A DNA stretch of 64,000 bases from Luteimonas saliphila (GCF_016774335.1 NZ_JAETWA010000019.1:1-64000); one strand, 5' to 3'. Shown: positions 19,330 to 27,703, counted from the first letter of the stretch. Notes: generated by a model from the letters alone, not told the origin. Made by a program: numbers and translations.

Positions 19330-19412
19330 CCTCCCTCACCCCCGCAAGCGGGGAGGGGGGCCTGATTCCCGCAATCGCTCTGGCCCCCTCCCCCGTTCCC
19401 GGGGGAGGGTTG
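19330..19412. repeat. Two C-rich/G-rich stem-loops
   Basis: The spacer between the divergent rlmI and rhomboid genes has two hairpins, one around CCCCCGCAAGCGGGG (19335-19355) and one around CCCTCCCCCGTTCCCGGGGG (19386-19408). They resemble the element at 15.8 kb. The location upstream of both genes argues against a terminator role here. Confidence 0.5.
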
Positions 19413-19474
19413 GAGCGGGGCCCCGCCAGCCGCCGAACCCTTGCATCCCCGCAATCCGCCGCCACCCTTGCCCC

Positions 19475-20266
19475 ATGCACCTGCCCACGCCCGACGACCC
19501 GCTCGACCCCGAAGCCCAGCGCGCGGCCGACAAGCGCCGGCTCGGCGCCGCGCTCAAGGGCAGCCTGGCGTTCGTGCTGTTGCTGGTGATCGTGTTCGGC
19601 CTGCAGGGGCTGGGCGACTACCGCGCGTTCGCGGTCGCGCCGCGCGCGCTGGACGGCCTGCTGGGCCTGTTCACCGCGCCGCTGCTGCACGGCTCGCCCG
19701 AGCACCTGATCGCGAACGCCACCGCCCTGCTGCTGCTCGGCACCCTGGCGCTGGCGGTGTACCCGCGCGCCACGCTGCGCGCGCTGCCGCTGATGTGGCT
19801 GGGCTCCGGACTCGGCGCCTGGGCGCTGGGCGATGCGGGCTCGTTCCACCTCGGCGCCAGCGGCCTGACCCACGGCCTGATGTTCCTGGTGTTCGTGCTC
19901 GGCCTGCTGCGCCGCGACCGGCCCTCGATCGCCGCCGGCATGATCGCCTTCCTGTTCTACGGCGGCATGCTGCTCACCGTGCTGCCGCAGGAACCGGGCG
20001 TGTCGTGGCAGTCGCACCTGGGCGGCGCCCTGGGCGGGATCGTCGCCGCATTCGTGTTGCGGCACGCCGATCCGCTGCCACCGCGCCGGCGCTACAGCTG
20101 GGAAGTCGAAGAGGAAGAGGCCGAGCGCGCCGCGCAGGCCGAGCGCGACACCTACGAGCCGGGTTCGCCCGAGGACGTGCCGGTGCTGTGGCATCGCGAC
20201 GCCCAGGAGAAGACACGCGAGGAAGAACGCGGCGTGGTGCTGCGCTTCCCGCCGCGCGACCGGTAA
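19475..20266 (+). CDS. Rhomboid-family intramembrane serine protease
   Basis: This 263-residue membrane protein has about six hydrophobic segments. The catalytic dyad is visible: Ser129 in GASG and His181 in SHLGGALGG, the standard rhomboid arrangement, with HLIANATALLLLG (H77, N81) giving the family HxxxN region. Residues after 205 form an acidic, charged cytoplasmic tail (EVEEEEAERAAQAE). The ATG chosen gives MHLPTPDDPLDP; the long upstream open frame is antisense to rlmI. Substrates are unknown. Confidence 0.9.
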   Translation: MHLPTPDDPLDPEAQRAADKRRLGAALKGSLAFVLLLVIVFGLQGLGDYRAFAVAPRALDGLLGLFTAPLLHGSPEHLIANATALLLLGTLALAVYPRATLRALPLMWLGSGLGAWALGDAGSFHLGASGLTHGLMFLVFVLGLLRRDRPSIAAGMIAFLFYGGMLLTVLPQEPGVSWQSHLGGALGGIVAAFVLRHADPLPPRRRYSWEVEEEEAERAAQAERDTYEPGSPEDVPVLWHRDAQEKTREEERGVVLRFPPRDR

Positions 20267-20278
20267 CCCATCGCGCCC

Positions 20279-20351
20279 GCACCTTAGTCTTGTCTCCCCG
20301 CACCTTGTCTTGTCCCCCCCGCCTTGCCTTGTCCCCCCGCACCTTGTCTTG
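20279..20351. repeat. About 21-bp tandem repeat, CACCTTGTCTTGTCCCCCC type
   Basis: Three and a half imperfect units, each about 18-21 bp, run directly into the first family-B palindrome of the larger array. Confidence 0.7.
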
Positions 20352-20755
20352 TCATTCCGAGCGCAGCGAGGAATCCAGAGCGGAGCGGCACCGCACGGCT
20401 TGCGGAAAACGCAGATTCCTCACTTCGTTCGGAATGACAACAGGCCTGTTCGGAATGACAGAAGGCCTGTTCCAAACGACAGAAGCCCTGTTCGAAATAG
20501 CAACAAGCCTGTTCGGAATGCACCAACACCTGTCATTCCGAGCGCAGCGAGGAATCCAGGGCGGAGCGGCACCGCACGGCTTGCGGCGAACGCAGATTCC
20601 TCACTTCGTTCGGAATGACAGCAGGCCTGTTGGAAACGACAGAAGGCCAGTTCTGAACGACAGAAGCCCTGTTCGAGATGGCAGCAAGCCTGTTCGGAAT
20701 GCAGCAACACCTGTCATTCCGAGCGCAGCGAGGAATCCAGGGCGGAGGCGGCGCC
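20351..20755. repeat. Higher-order tandem array: 181-bp units with inner 21-bp repeats (family B)
   Basis: Two complete 181-bp units (20351-20531 and 20532-20712) and the start of a third (20713 on) all begin GTCATTCCGAGCGCAGCGAG. Each unit contains a family-B palindrome pair and then four to five 21-bp subrepeats of the type GGAATGACAGAAGGCCTGTTC (quoted in part; first set at 20431-20514). The subrepeats start with the end of the palindrome, so they seem to have grown from it. The units differ at scattered positions. Confidence 0.85.
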
Positions 20756-20847
20756 CAACCGGGCACGCCGCGCTTAAAACGGACTTAACCCCACCATGGT
20801 CTGCTGCCTCTTCGCCCGGATTCCCCGGGCCCCGAAAAGGACCACAC

Positions 20848-21645
20848 ATGCCATCCCGCAACCTGGGTACCACCCGCTGGGCCATCGTCACCGGCGCATC
20901 CAGCGGCCTGGGACAGTCCTTCGCCAGGTCGCTCGCGCGGCGCGGCCATTCGCTGGTGCTGGTGGCGCGATCCTGGGCGCCGATGCGCGAGCTGGCCACG
21001 ACCCTCACCACCGCGCATCCCGGCATCGCGATCCACGTCGAACCGATGGACCTCAGCCGGCCCGGAGCGGCGCCAGCGCTGATGGACGCGCTGGATGCCG
21101 CCGGCATCGCCCCGGCCGTGCTGATCAACAACGCCGGCCGCGGCCTGTCGGGCCCGCTGCTCGACCAGTCCGCGTCCGACCTGCGCGACATGATCGAGCT
21201 CAACATCGTCTCGCTGATGGAGCTGAGCCAGCTCGCCGGGCGCGCCATGCGCCAGCGGGGCGAGGGCCACATCCTGCAGGTGGCCAGCATGGCAGCCCTC
21301 GGACCCACGCCGGGCCTCGCCGTCTACGGCGCGTCCAAGGCCTTCGTGCGTTCGTTCGGCGAGGCGTTGCATGCCGAACTCGCGCCCGTGGTGACCGTCA
21401 CCACGCTGATGCCGGGTCTGATGGACACGGGCTTCGGCGCGGCGGCCGGCGGCTACGAGGCGCCCGGCTGGGCACGGGCGACGGTCATTTCGCCTGACGC
21501 GGCCGCGGAGATCGGGCTCGAAGCCCTGTTCGCGCGCAAGTCCAGCGTGGTGTCGGGGCGCTTGAACCGCCTGATGGCGCTGCTCTCGCCGCTCTCGTCG
21601 CGCGCCGGCCAGGCCCGCATGCTGGCGCGGCAGATGCGGGCGTGA
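20848..21645 (+). CDS. SDR-family NAD(P)-dependent oxidoreductase
   Basis: This 265-residue short-chain dehydrogenase has the classical pattern: TGASSGLG (15-22) for cofactor binding, NNAG (94-97), the catalytic serine in QVASMAAL (S147), and YGASK (Y160, K164). Length and order match classical SDRs of the DltE/YqjQ-like group. The true start follows AAAAGGACCACAC; the longer open frame upstream runs through the repeat array. The substrate is unknown. No operon partner is evident, since the next gene has its own spacer. Confidence 0.92.
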   Translation: MPSRNLGTTRWAIVTGASSGLGQSFARSLARRGHSLVLVARSWAPMRELATTLTTAHPGIAIHVEPMDLSRPGAAPALMDALDAAGIAPAVLINNAGRGLSGPLLDQSASDLRDMIELNIVSLMELSQLAGRAMRQRGEGHILQVASMAALGPTPGLAVYGASKAFVRSFGEALHAELAPVVTVTTLMPGLMDTGFGAAAGGYEAPGWARATVISPDAAAEIGLEALFARKSSVVSGRLNRLMALLSPLSSRAGQARMLARQMRA

Positions 21646-21713
21646 GCGCCAACGCCGGGACGGGCACCAGTCACTGATCCGGAGATCGGCAAGCGCGCCG
21701 CTACAATCGGCCC

Positions 21714-22793
21714 ATGCGCACCGCCGCCCTGCTGCTCTCCTGCCTGCTCGCGGCCTGCGCCAGCGGAGGCGACACGATGCAGTCCACGGCCCGACAGGTC
21801 GATTCGATGATGGCCGCGTACGACGGGCAGGTGCCCGGCGCGGCGCTGCTGGTCGTGCACGACGGCATGCCGGCGGTGCGCAAGGGCTACGGCCTGGCCG
21901 ACCTGGAACGCGGCAGTGCGGTCGACCCCGCGACGAACTTCCGCCTGGCCTCGATCAGCAAGCAGTTCACCGCCGCCGCCATCCTGCTGTTGGCGCAGGA
22001 CGGCGCGCTGTCGCTGGACGATCCCGTGCGTCGCTGGCTGCCGTCGCTGCCCGCCGCAGCCGACGGCATCACCCTGCACCACCTGCTCAGCCACACCTCG
22101 GGCCTGGTCGACTACGAGGACGTGATGCCGGACGCGATCGAAGGCCAACTGCGCGACGCCGACGTGCTGCGCCTGCTGGAGACGCAGGACCGCCTGTACT
22201 TCGCCCCCGGCAGCGACTACCGCTACAGCAACAGCGGCTATGCCCTGCTCGCGCTCGTCGTCGGCCAGGCCTCGGGGCAGGACTTCGCAAGTTTCCTGCG
22301 CGAACGCATCTTCCGGCCGCTTGGCATGGAGAGCACGCTCGCGTTCGAGGACGGCGTCTCCACCGTGCCGCACCGCGCCTACGGCCACAGCGCGGCCGGC
22401 GACGGCTGGACCCGCACCGACCAGAGCGGCACCAGCGCGGTGCTCGGTGACGGCGGCATCTACTCGTCGATCGACGACCTGGCGAAATGGGACGCCGCGC
22501 TGCGCGACGACCGTCTGCTCGCCGACGCCTCGCGCGCGCTGGCGTTCACCGCGCACACCGCCACCGACGAGGCCGACGTGGACGGCTACGGCTACGGCTG
22601 GCGCATCCACGGCGAAGGCGCCGACCGGCTGCTGTGGCACTCGGGCGAAACCATCGGCTTCCGCAATGTGATCCTGCGCTGGCCGGAGCGGGGCCTGACC
22701 GTGGTGCTGCTCACGAACCGCAATGATCCGGAGCCGTATGCGCTGGCGCGGCGGATTGCGGAGGTGTTCCTGTCGGCCGAGTCCCAACGCTGA
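21714..22793 (+). CDS. Serine hydrolase, beta-lactamase class C family, lipoprotein
   Basis: This 359-residue protein starts with a lipoprotein signal (LLAAC, lipidated Cys at about 16). The serine hydrolase motifs are SISK (S80 to K83), YSN in YRYSNSGYALL, and HSG in LLWHSGETIG, as in class C beta-lactamases and D-alanyl peptidases. It ends soon after the HSG strand, so there is no extra C-terminal domain. Acting at the envelope on peptides, cell-wall fragments or esters is likely; true beta-lactamase activity cannot be judged. A second member of the family lies at 25.7 kb. Confidence 0.88.
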   Translation: MRTAALLLSCLLAACASGGDTMQSTARQVDSMMAAYDGQVPGAALLVVHDGMPAVRKGYGLADLERGSAVDPATNFRLASISKQFTAAAILLLAQDGALSLDDPVRRWLPSLPAAADGITLHHLLSHTSGLVDYEDVMPDAIEGQLRDADVLRLLETQDRLYFAPGSDYRYSNSGYALLALVVGQASGQDFASFLRERIFRPLGMESTLAFEDGVSTVPHRAYGHSAAGDGWTRTDQSGTSAVLGDGGIYSSIDDLAKWDAALRDDRLLADASRALAFTAHTATDEADVDGYGYGWRIHGEGADRLLWHSGETIGFRNVILRWPERGLTVVLLTNRNDPEPYALARRIAEVFLSAESQR

Positions 22794-23058
22794 GGGCAGG
22801 TGCCCGGCGCCCGTGCGGGCCTTCGACCATTTCTCTGTACGGGCACCCGTCGCTGCCGCGACGACTCCTTCATGCCCGACCAACGCTCCCGAAGTACGCA
22901 CGCGTTCTCTGTCCTGAGCGGGCTACCGCCTGACCGGAACCCATAGGCGATGCTTGACCTCGAGATTGGTTGAGGTATTAGCCTCTTCGCGACGGCGGAG
23001 GAAGTCGCGGCCCGGCCCGCCCTGTTTCGAACCACCAACATCTCGCGAGGAGGTCGCT

Positions 23059-23970
23059 ATGACGGGAAGCATTACCCGGACGAATCGTGTCCTGGTCATT
23101 GGTGCGACCGGAAAGGTCGGCCGGCATCTGGTCGATGAGCTGCTGACGGCGGGCGTGGCGGTGCGGGCGCTTGTCCGCAACCCGGCAAAGGCAGGGCTGC
23201 CGGAGGGCGTCGAACTCGTCTGCGGAGATCTGGCAGAGCCGGATACGCTCGAGCCTGCGCTGCAGGGGGTGGGCGGCGTCTTCCTGTTGTGGCCGTTCTT
23301 CAGCGCCACGGATGCGCCGCGTGTGGTGGAGGCAATTGCCAAGCATGCGCGGCACGTGGTGTATCTGTCGTCCATGGGGGTCCGCGATGATCTCAGCCCT
23401 GAACAAAATGGAGTCTGGGGCGAGCTCGAGCACATGATCGTGCAGTCCGGTCTGGAATGGACCTTCCTGCGGGCCGGAGGCTTTGCGGGGAATGCGCTGG
23501 AGTGGGCGGCTCAGATCCGCGGCACCGGCGTCGTACGGCGGCCCTACGGCGGAGCGGTTCGCTCCTCCATTCATGAAGCTGACATTGCGGCCGTTGCAGC
23601 AAGGGTTTTGACCGAGCCGGGCCATGCGGGCGCGAAGTACGTCCTGACTGGGCCGGAACAGCTGACCTTCGCCGATCAGGTGCGGATCATCGGTGAAGCG
23701 ATCGGTCGGCCCACCCGCTGGGAAGAGATTCCGGCAGAGGCCGCAAGGCAGCAGTTGCTGGCTGAACTGGGCGATCCAGGCTTCGTGGATGGCGCGCTCG
23801 CGTACTGGGCAGGCCTGGCCGACCAGCCAGAGCCAGTGACGCATACCGTCGAACAACTCGCCGGAAGGCCGCCCCGCACGTTTCGCGAATGGGCTGCCGA
23901 TCATGCGGAGACCTTCACGGCGCGACCGGAAGACCTCGATGGCCACGTGATGGCGAGAGAAAATGGGTAA
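23059..23970 (+). CDS. NmrA/NAD(P)H-binding family protein
   Basis: This 303-residue protein has an N-terminal Rossmann motif VLVIGATGKVGRHLVDEL (about residues 10-27) and matches the NmrA-like/atypical SDR family. It lacks the SDR YxxxK catalytic pair, so it may be a redox sensor or use a different mechanism. The start follows GCGAGGAGGTCGCT, a strong ribosome site. Codon use looks less G+C-rich than that of the genes around it (many AAT, TTG, GCA), which hints at transfer. The spacer upstream also changes in composition. Function is unknown. Confidence 0.82.
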   Translation: MTGSITRTNRVLVIGATGKVGRHLVDELLTAGVAVRALVRNPAKAGLPEGVELVCGDLAEPDTLEPALQGVGGVFLLWPFFSATDAPRVVEAIAKHARHVVYLSSMGVRDDLSPEQNGVWGELEHMIVQSGLEWTFLRAGGFAGNALEWAAQIRGTGVVRRPYGGAVRSSIHEADIAAVAARVLTEPGHAGAKYVLTGPEQLTFADQVRIIGEAIGRPTRWEEIPAEAARQQLLAELGDPGFVDGALAYWAGLADQPEPVTHTVEQLAGRPPRTFREWAADHAETFTARPEDLDGHVMARENG

Positions 23971-24379
23971 CGTCACAGACGGGGCAGGCTCAGAGGGAAT
24001 TCGTTCCGTTTGATTCCCGTCCCCTTTGATCCGGCGGTACGTGGTGCGGCGCCGATGGCTCACCGCCTTTCATGCAGTGTAATGCAGTCGGATCAGCGCG
24101 CCCGGCTTGATCTACTTCCTGAAAATTATTGCTTGATTAGGCGGTAATTTCCTGACAATCATCAAGAGATTACGGGCCAACTGAAAGGTAACTATCGGGT
24201 AATCAGCGGCAGCAGAGTAGCCAAGCGAATCTATGACGAGCCGCAGATACGCCTTCTCACCCTTCGCAGAGCAGCGTTTTCCGAATTGAGTACAGAGTCG
24301 CGATTAACGTCTTGACCTGGCCTTCGATGCTATTGCAGACTCCCATCCAAGGAGCGTCGAAACTCCTCACGTAGCGGTC

Positions 24380-24408
24380 CCCACCTCCGTCAAACCGGTG
24401 GGTTTTTT
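24380..24408 (+). terminator. Intrinsic terminator
   Basis: CCCACC and GGTGGG form a six-base stem with an 11-base loop, followed at once by six T. This is the only clear hairpin-plus-T-run seen in the window. It ends exactly where the C4-like RNA begins, as in phage C4/P4 leader regions. Confidence 0.75.
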
Positions 24409-24497
24409 GTGCCTGCATCTCTTGCGGGCACAGACCGACGCGATGCCTGCGTCGGGAGGGCGGCTAATACAACACCCTTCGGGGAAATACGCCCGCC
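24409..24497 (+). ncRNA. C4-like antisense RNA candidate
   Basis: Three consecutive stems can be drawn: GTGCCTGC with GCGGGCAC (24409-24431), CCGACGC with GCGTCGG (24435-24455), and GGGCG with CGCCC (24458-24494) enclosing GCTAATACAACACCC. From memory this resembles the C4 antisense RNA of phages P1/P7 and the P4 immunity RNA. Two segments are complementary to the downstream leader: GTCGGGAGG (24451-24459) to CCTCCCGAC (24517-24525), and CGACGCG (24436-24442) to CGCGTCG (24537-24543). C4 RNAs use such pairs to block expression of the following gene. Identity should be treated as a candidate. Confidence 0.55.
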
Positions 24498-24579
24498 GGC
24501 TACGTGCGGTTTCGAACCTCCCGACTTCCCGTCGGCCGCGTCGCGGTGGACGGGCACTTCATGGAACGAGGAGGCGACG

Positions 24580-25419
24580 ATGTCGAAGTACGAACTGGAC
24601 GAGATGGACACCACCGGCTACTTCCTGCCCGAGGAGAGCCACTTCCGGCTGAAGAAGCTGCACGGCCACATGGAGTTCCTGTCGCAGCTGGCGCAGCCGC
24701 GCCGGCACGACGAGGAGGAGACGGGCTTTGGTCCCGAGATCAGCGGGGACGAACTGGCCGTGTGCCTGGAACTGCTGGCCGAGCAGGCCGAACGCGTGCT
24801 GGACGAGGTGACGTGGCCGGCCGAGCGGGTGGTGGATGATGAGCAGTCGCAGGCACGCGACGAGGACGGCGCGTCGGAAGAAATGACCCAGGCCAATGAG
24901 CCTTTGGCCGCCGGTGAACAGGACGAGGAGGCTGGGGAGGCATTGGCCGCCGGCTCGCAGGACGACGATGTCGACGAGGCGCCGGACACCGGGCTCCAGG
25001 ACGACGAACCTGGCGAGGCGGACACCGTGGCGACCGCGAAGGACACCAAAGACCCCCTCGTCTTCGGCATGACCCTGGATCAGCTGGACACGCTCAACCG
25101 CCTGCACGGCCGGCTCTACGCCTTCGGCGATCTGGTCTTCGGTGCCGAACGGATCGACCTGGCCGACGGCACGCTCACGGCCCTGGGCGACGTGATCTTC
25201 GAGGAGGCCGACGCCGCGAGTGAGCTTATGGACAAGGTGGCGGGTCAGCGCCTGCCCGAGGTCGCGAGGGGGACGCGCCGCGTTCGCGAGGCGCGGGCGG
25301 GATATGGCGCAAGGGCGGCACCGCTGGTGTCGGGCCGTGTGTCCCGGCCAGCGCTGCCAGGCACTGCCCGCCTGGTGCTGACGGAGCCGAGTGCGTCGCC
25401 CGGACAGCGACTTCACTGA
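24580..25419 (+). CDS. XAC0095-type protein with two similar halves and an acidic linker
   Basis: This 279-residue soluble protein begins MSKYELDEMDTTGYFLPEE after a good GAGGAGG site. Residues 1-85 resemble the XAC0095 family known only from Xanthomonadaceae and kin. Residues 85-165 are an acidic low-complexity linker with loosely repeated blocks of the kind GEQDEEAGEALAAG. Residues 170-230 (GMTLDQLDTLNRLHGRLYAF, TLTALGDVIFEEADAASELM) look like a second helical module of the same sort. The tail is Arg/Ala-rich. Family function is unknown. The C4-like leader suggests antisense control and a phage-linked origin. Confidence 0.8.
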   Translation: MSKYELDEMDTTGYFLPEESHFRLKKLHGHMEFLSQLAQPRRHDEEETGFGPEISGDELAVCLELLAEQAERVLDEVTWPAERVVDDEQSQARDEDGASEEMTQANEPLAAGEQDEEAGEALAAGSQDDDVDEAPDTGLQDDEPGEADTVATAKDTKDPLVFGMTLDQLDTLNRLHGRLYAFGDLVFGAERIDLADGTLTALGDVIFEEADAASELMDKVAGQRLPEVARGTRRVREARAGYGARAAPLVSGRVSRPALPGTARLVLTEPSASPGQRLH

Positions 25420-25669
25420 CCGGTCAATTCCGATCCCATGCCGGGAGCGATCCGTTCGCTCCCGGCAGGAACGCGACTGCAGATTCGAGCGGCGCCACGG
25501 GGGCGATGACGGGACTTCGTCGCCCCGAAGAACTCACTTGCCGCACGACGAGAATCTGGCCGCCGGCCTCCTGCAGGTCGGCGCGCACGGTTCGACGCGA
25601 TGGCGTTAAACCCTGACGGCGCTTTCGGCATCGGTCAACGGACCGATACAACACGACCGGAGCCGAACC

Positions 25670-26854
25670 GTGCGGATATTGCTTGCTGCGACGATGGCCT
25701 TGCTGGCGGCTTGTGCGCCCGTGCGAGTCACGGACATCAAGCAGGACGCGGACCACCGCGTGCCGCTCCCACCACCCGAATCCGCAGCGGCCATCGACGC
25801 CGTGCTGCGCGACAACGGCATCGCGACCGCGGGCTTCGGGGTCATGCAGGACGGCGAACTCGTGTGGTCGCACTACTACGGCGACCAATCGCCCGGCAAG
25901 AAGGCCGACGCCAACACGCGCTTCAACGTCGCCTCCATCACCAAGCTCATTGCGGCTGAAACTGCACTGCGCCTGGTGGCCACCGGAGATCTGGACCTGG
26001 ACGCCCCGCTGTCCCCGTACTGGGTAGACCCCGACGTGGCCACCGATCCGCGCCACCACGACCTGACGACGCGCATGGTGCTGACCCACAGCACCGGTTT
26101 CCCGAACTGGCGCTTCTTCCGGCAGGACCGGAAGCTCACCTTCGAACATGACCCGGGCACGCACTACGGCTACTCCGGGGAAGGCTTCGAGTGGCTTGCC
26201 AGGGCGATCGAAAGGAAGCTGGGCGAGCCCTACGCCGGGATCGTGCAGCGCACTGTCTTCGATCCCGTCGGCATGACGAGTGCATCGATTGCGGTGGACA
26301 AGGATCGGCTGGACAACATCGCTCGCCCGATCGATGCCGAAGGCAGGGCCCATGAACCCTACTGTCGTCCCGAAGGCTGGTGCAGGCCGGACGGCGACTA
26401 CTCGGCGGCCGACGACCTTGTCGTGACGGTGTCGGACATGGCTAGGTTCCTCGATGCCGTGCACTCAGGCGCGGGCTACGACCCGACGCTGGCCCAGGAG
26501 CGGGACCGGGTGCAGATCGAACGCGGCAAGGACCAGATGATCGACTGTGCCACCCACCCGGACTCGCCTTGTCCCACGGCCCAGGGCTACGGCCTGGGAT
26601 TCGAAGTCGCGCACTTCGCGAACCATTCGGTCATCGGCCACGGCGGCAGCGACTGGGCGGAAGTGACGATCAGCTATGTCTACCAGCCCTCGGGCGACGG
26701 GCTGATCATCTTCCTCAACGCACCCAACCGCCAGGGCACGGCAGCCATGGCCGACCTGATGGCCATCCTGGACGCAAGGTCGCCGTATCTCCCGCGCTAC
26801 CGCGCTTGGCAAACGCGTGCAGTGGCAGTGGACAAGCGAGAACTTGGGGACTGA
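25670..26854 (+). CDS. Serine hydrolase, beta-lactamase class C family, lipoprotein (second copy)
   Basis: This 394-residue protein starts at GTG with a lipoprotein signal (LLAACAP, Cys about 15). Motifs are SITK (S89 to K92), YSG in YGYSGEGFEWLA, and HGG in VIGHGGSDW in place of the HSG/KTG strand. It shares fold but little direct sequence with the protein at 21.7 kb, so it is a separate family member and not a recent duplicate. Two Cys pairs after residue 220 (YCRPEGWCRPDG, CATHPDSPC) may form disulfides in the periplasm. The substrate is unknown. Confidence 0.87.
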   Translation: MRILLAATMALLAACAPVRVTDIKQDADHRVPLPPPESAAAIDAVLRDNGIATAGFGVMQDGELVWSHYYGDQSPGKKADANTRFNVASITKLIAAETALRLVATGDLDLDAPLSPYWVDPDVATDPRHHDLTTRMVLTHSTGFPNWRFFRQDRKLTFEHDPGTHYGYSGEGFEWLARAIERKLGEPYAGIVQRTVFDPVGMTSASIAVDKDRLDNIARPIDAEGRAHEPYCRPEGWCRPDGDYSAADDLVVTVSDMARFLDAVHSGAGYDPTLAQERDRVQIERGKDQMIDCATHPDSPCPTAQGYGLGFEVAHFANHSVIGHGGSDWAEVTISYVYQPSGDGLIIFLNAPNRQGTAAMADLMAILDARSPYLPRYRAWQTRAVAVDKRELGD

Positions 26855-26888
26855 AGACTGGCCCCACGGGAACGGAGTGAACTAAACA

Positions 26889-26917
26889 GGATCAATTCCC
26901 TCGGCCCCCATTGATCC
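26889..26917. repeat. Inverted repeat GGATCAAT / ATTGATCC
   Basis: An eight-base perfect inverted repeat with a 13-base loop lies just past the 3' end of the small Trp-rich gene on the minus strand and after the serine hydrolase on the plus strand. It could end transcription from either side, but it has no T-run. Confidence 0.45.
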
Positions 26918-26919
26918 CG

Positions 26920-27087
26920 TCACTTGCTCCAGTGACCTAGCACCCACTCCCATGCATGTCTTTCATAGTCCCAACGCCAATGAGCCCGCACCCACTTCGT
27001 TTTACCGAGCGGACGTATGGTCTGCATGTTTTGCAAACGGTCTGGGGGTTTTGGGGGCTTGGGAGGACGGATCTTCTTGATAGCCAT
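26920..27087 (-). CDS. Small Trp-rich peptide (55 residues), YXWGXW-like
   Basis: This short gene reads MAIKKIRPPKPPKPP, then a middle ending RPLGKTK, then WVRAHWRWDYERHAWEWVL and GHWSK before the stop. AAGGAG at 27093-27098 (minus strand) lies five bases before the ATG, an excellent ribosome site; a second ATG directly precedes it. The aromatic half, with W-x6-W-type spacing and GHW, recalls YXWGXW repeat proteins, but there is no signal peptide. It lies 70 bases after the membrane-protein gene on the same strand and may share its transcript. No function can be given. Confidence 0.55.
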   Translation of the reverse strand: MAIKKIRPPKPPKPPDRLQNMQTIRPLGKTKWVRAHWRWDYERHAWEWVLGHWSK

Positions 27088-27157
27088 CATCGCTCCTTGT
27101 GCGACCTTACCCCAGAGCTAAGCCGCGCCGCGAAGCAGCATTGGCTTAAATGAGTTG

Positions 27158-27703
27158 TCAGGCGGCTGGTCGTTCAACCTTGTAACGAGTGAGTACATCA
27201 TCCACAACATCGCTCGGGGCCGACTCTACAAAGCATTTCAGGATCGTTTGATCTGCAAGCATCTGCTCAATGATGACAGAGAAGACCTTCTTTCTGTCTA
27301 GATGAAGAAAGTAGCTATCTTCAATGAAAGCCGCCTGCCAGTTGAGGAAGCTACTGCTTTTTCTTTGCTCGTCAGTGAGGCCGGAAGCTGTTGCCATGAT
27401 TTGGTTGTACAGGCTCGCTAGGTAGCTCCATTGACTCGCGTACCTCGCGTAGAACCCTGCATAAGTTGCCGCAAAGGTTGCTCCTAACCAGCCGAGATGA
27501 TCTCTGATCTCTAGCCTGAATTGAAAGAAGGAGAGATCGCTGCCGCTTGTAGGGTCTACTGCGCACTTTATGGAGACGCCAGCAGCAAAGATCAGTGTAG
27601 AAACTAAGGCGGATCTTAGGAAGATCAGAGCACCTCCGTTCGATCTGTTCTTTAGCATCCACTCGCCGCTCAGGAAATCCACGGCCTTGAGCAATCTCTC
27701 CAT
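27158..27703 (-). CDS. Hypothetical membrane protein in an A+T-rich islet
   Basis: This 181-residue protein is not recognised. The ATG at 27703 is preceded by GGAGG at five bases; a TTG 63 bases further out lacks such a site. Two hydrophobic segments are visible, about residues 26-45 (LIFLRSALVSTLIFAAG) and 72-90 (LGWLGATFAATYAGFYAR). The rest is soluble and mixed-charge, rich in Ser, Phe and Lys, with many A/T-ending codons quite unlike the neighbours. That points to recent acquisition. It precedes the 55-residue Trp-rich gene. Confidence 0.65.
   Translation of the reverse strand: MERLLKAVDFLSGEWMLKNRSNGGALIFLRSALVSTLIFAAGVSIKCAVDPTSGSDLSFFQFRLEIRDHLGWLGATFAATYAGFYARYASQWSYLASLYNQIMATASGLTDEQRKSSSFLNWQAAFIEDSYFLHLDRKKVFSVIIEQMLADQTILKCFVESAPSDVVDDVLTRYKVERPAA

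Larger units (their letters stand above)
20267..20847. other. Repeat-filled spacer, no gene
   Basis: The 581 bp between the rhomboid and SDR genes consist almost wholly of nested tandem repeats built on family-B palindromes. No reading frame here looks like a real protein. The SDR promoter and ribosome site must lie in the last 80 bases, where AAAAGG precedes the ATG. Confidence 0.75.
23971..24579. other. A+T-richer spacer with terminator and C4-like RNA
   Basis: No coding region longer than about 18 codons is convincing in 23971-24380. Bases 24090-24350 are strikingly A+T-rich for this chromosome. The 3' part (24380-24579) holds an intrinsic terminator, a three-stem structured RNA candidate and the leader of the XAC0095-type gene. 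Confidence 0.6.

Noticed and set aside
18746-19474. Longer N-terminus for the rhomboid gene
   Set aside because: It runs antisense to rlmI and through stem-loops, and lacks rhomboid features.
20310-20618. A coding repeat protein in the 21-bp array
   Set aside because: The frame is open only because 21 is a multiple of three. It starts in a C-run, has no ribosome site and reads through palindromes that occur as spacers elsewhere.
20351-20755. CRISPR array
   Set aside because: The repeats are contiguous or nested with no unique spacers, and no cas genes are near. It is a tandem array of palindromic elements.
23990-24030. A further family-C repeat copy after the NmrA-like gene
   Set aside because: The bases share short words such as GAATTC and TGATCC with known spacer repeats, but no matching second arm was found.
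24500-24530. tRNA fragment suggested by GGTTTCGAACC-like bases
   Set aside because: No acceptor stem, anticodon arm or CCA context can be drawn; the bases fit the leader of the XAC0095-type gene.
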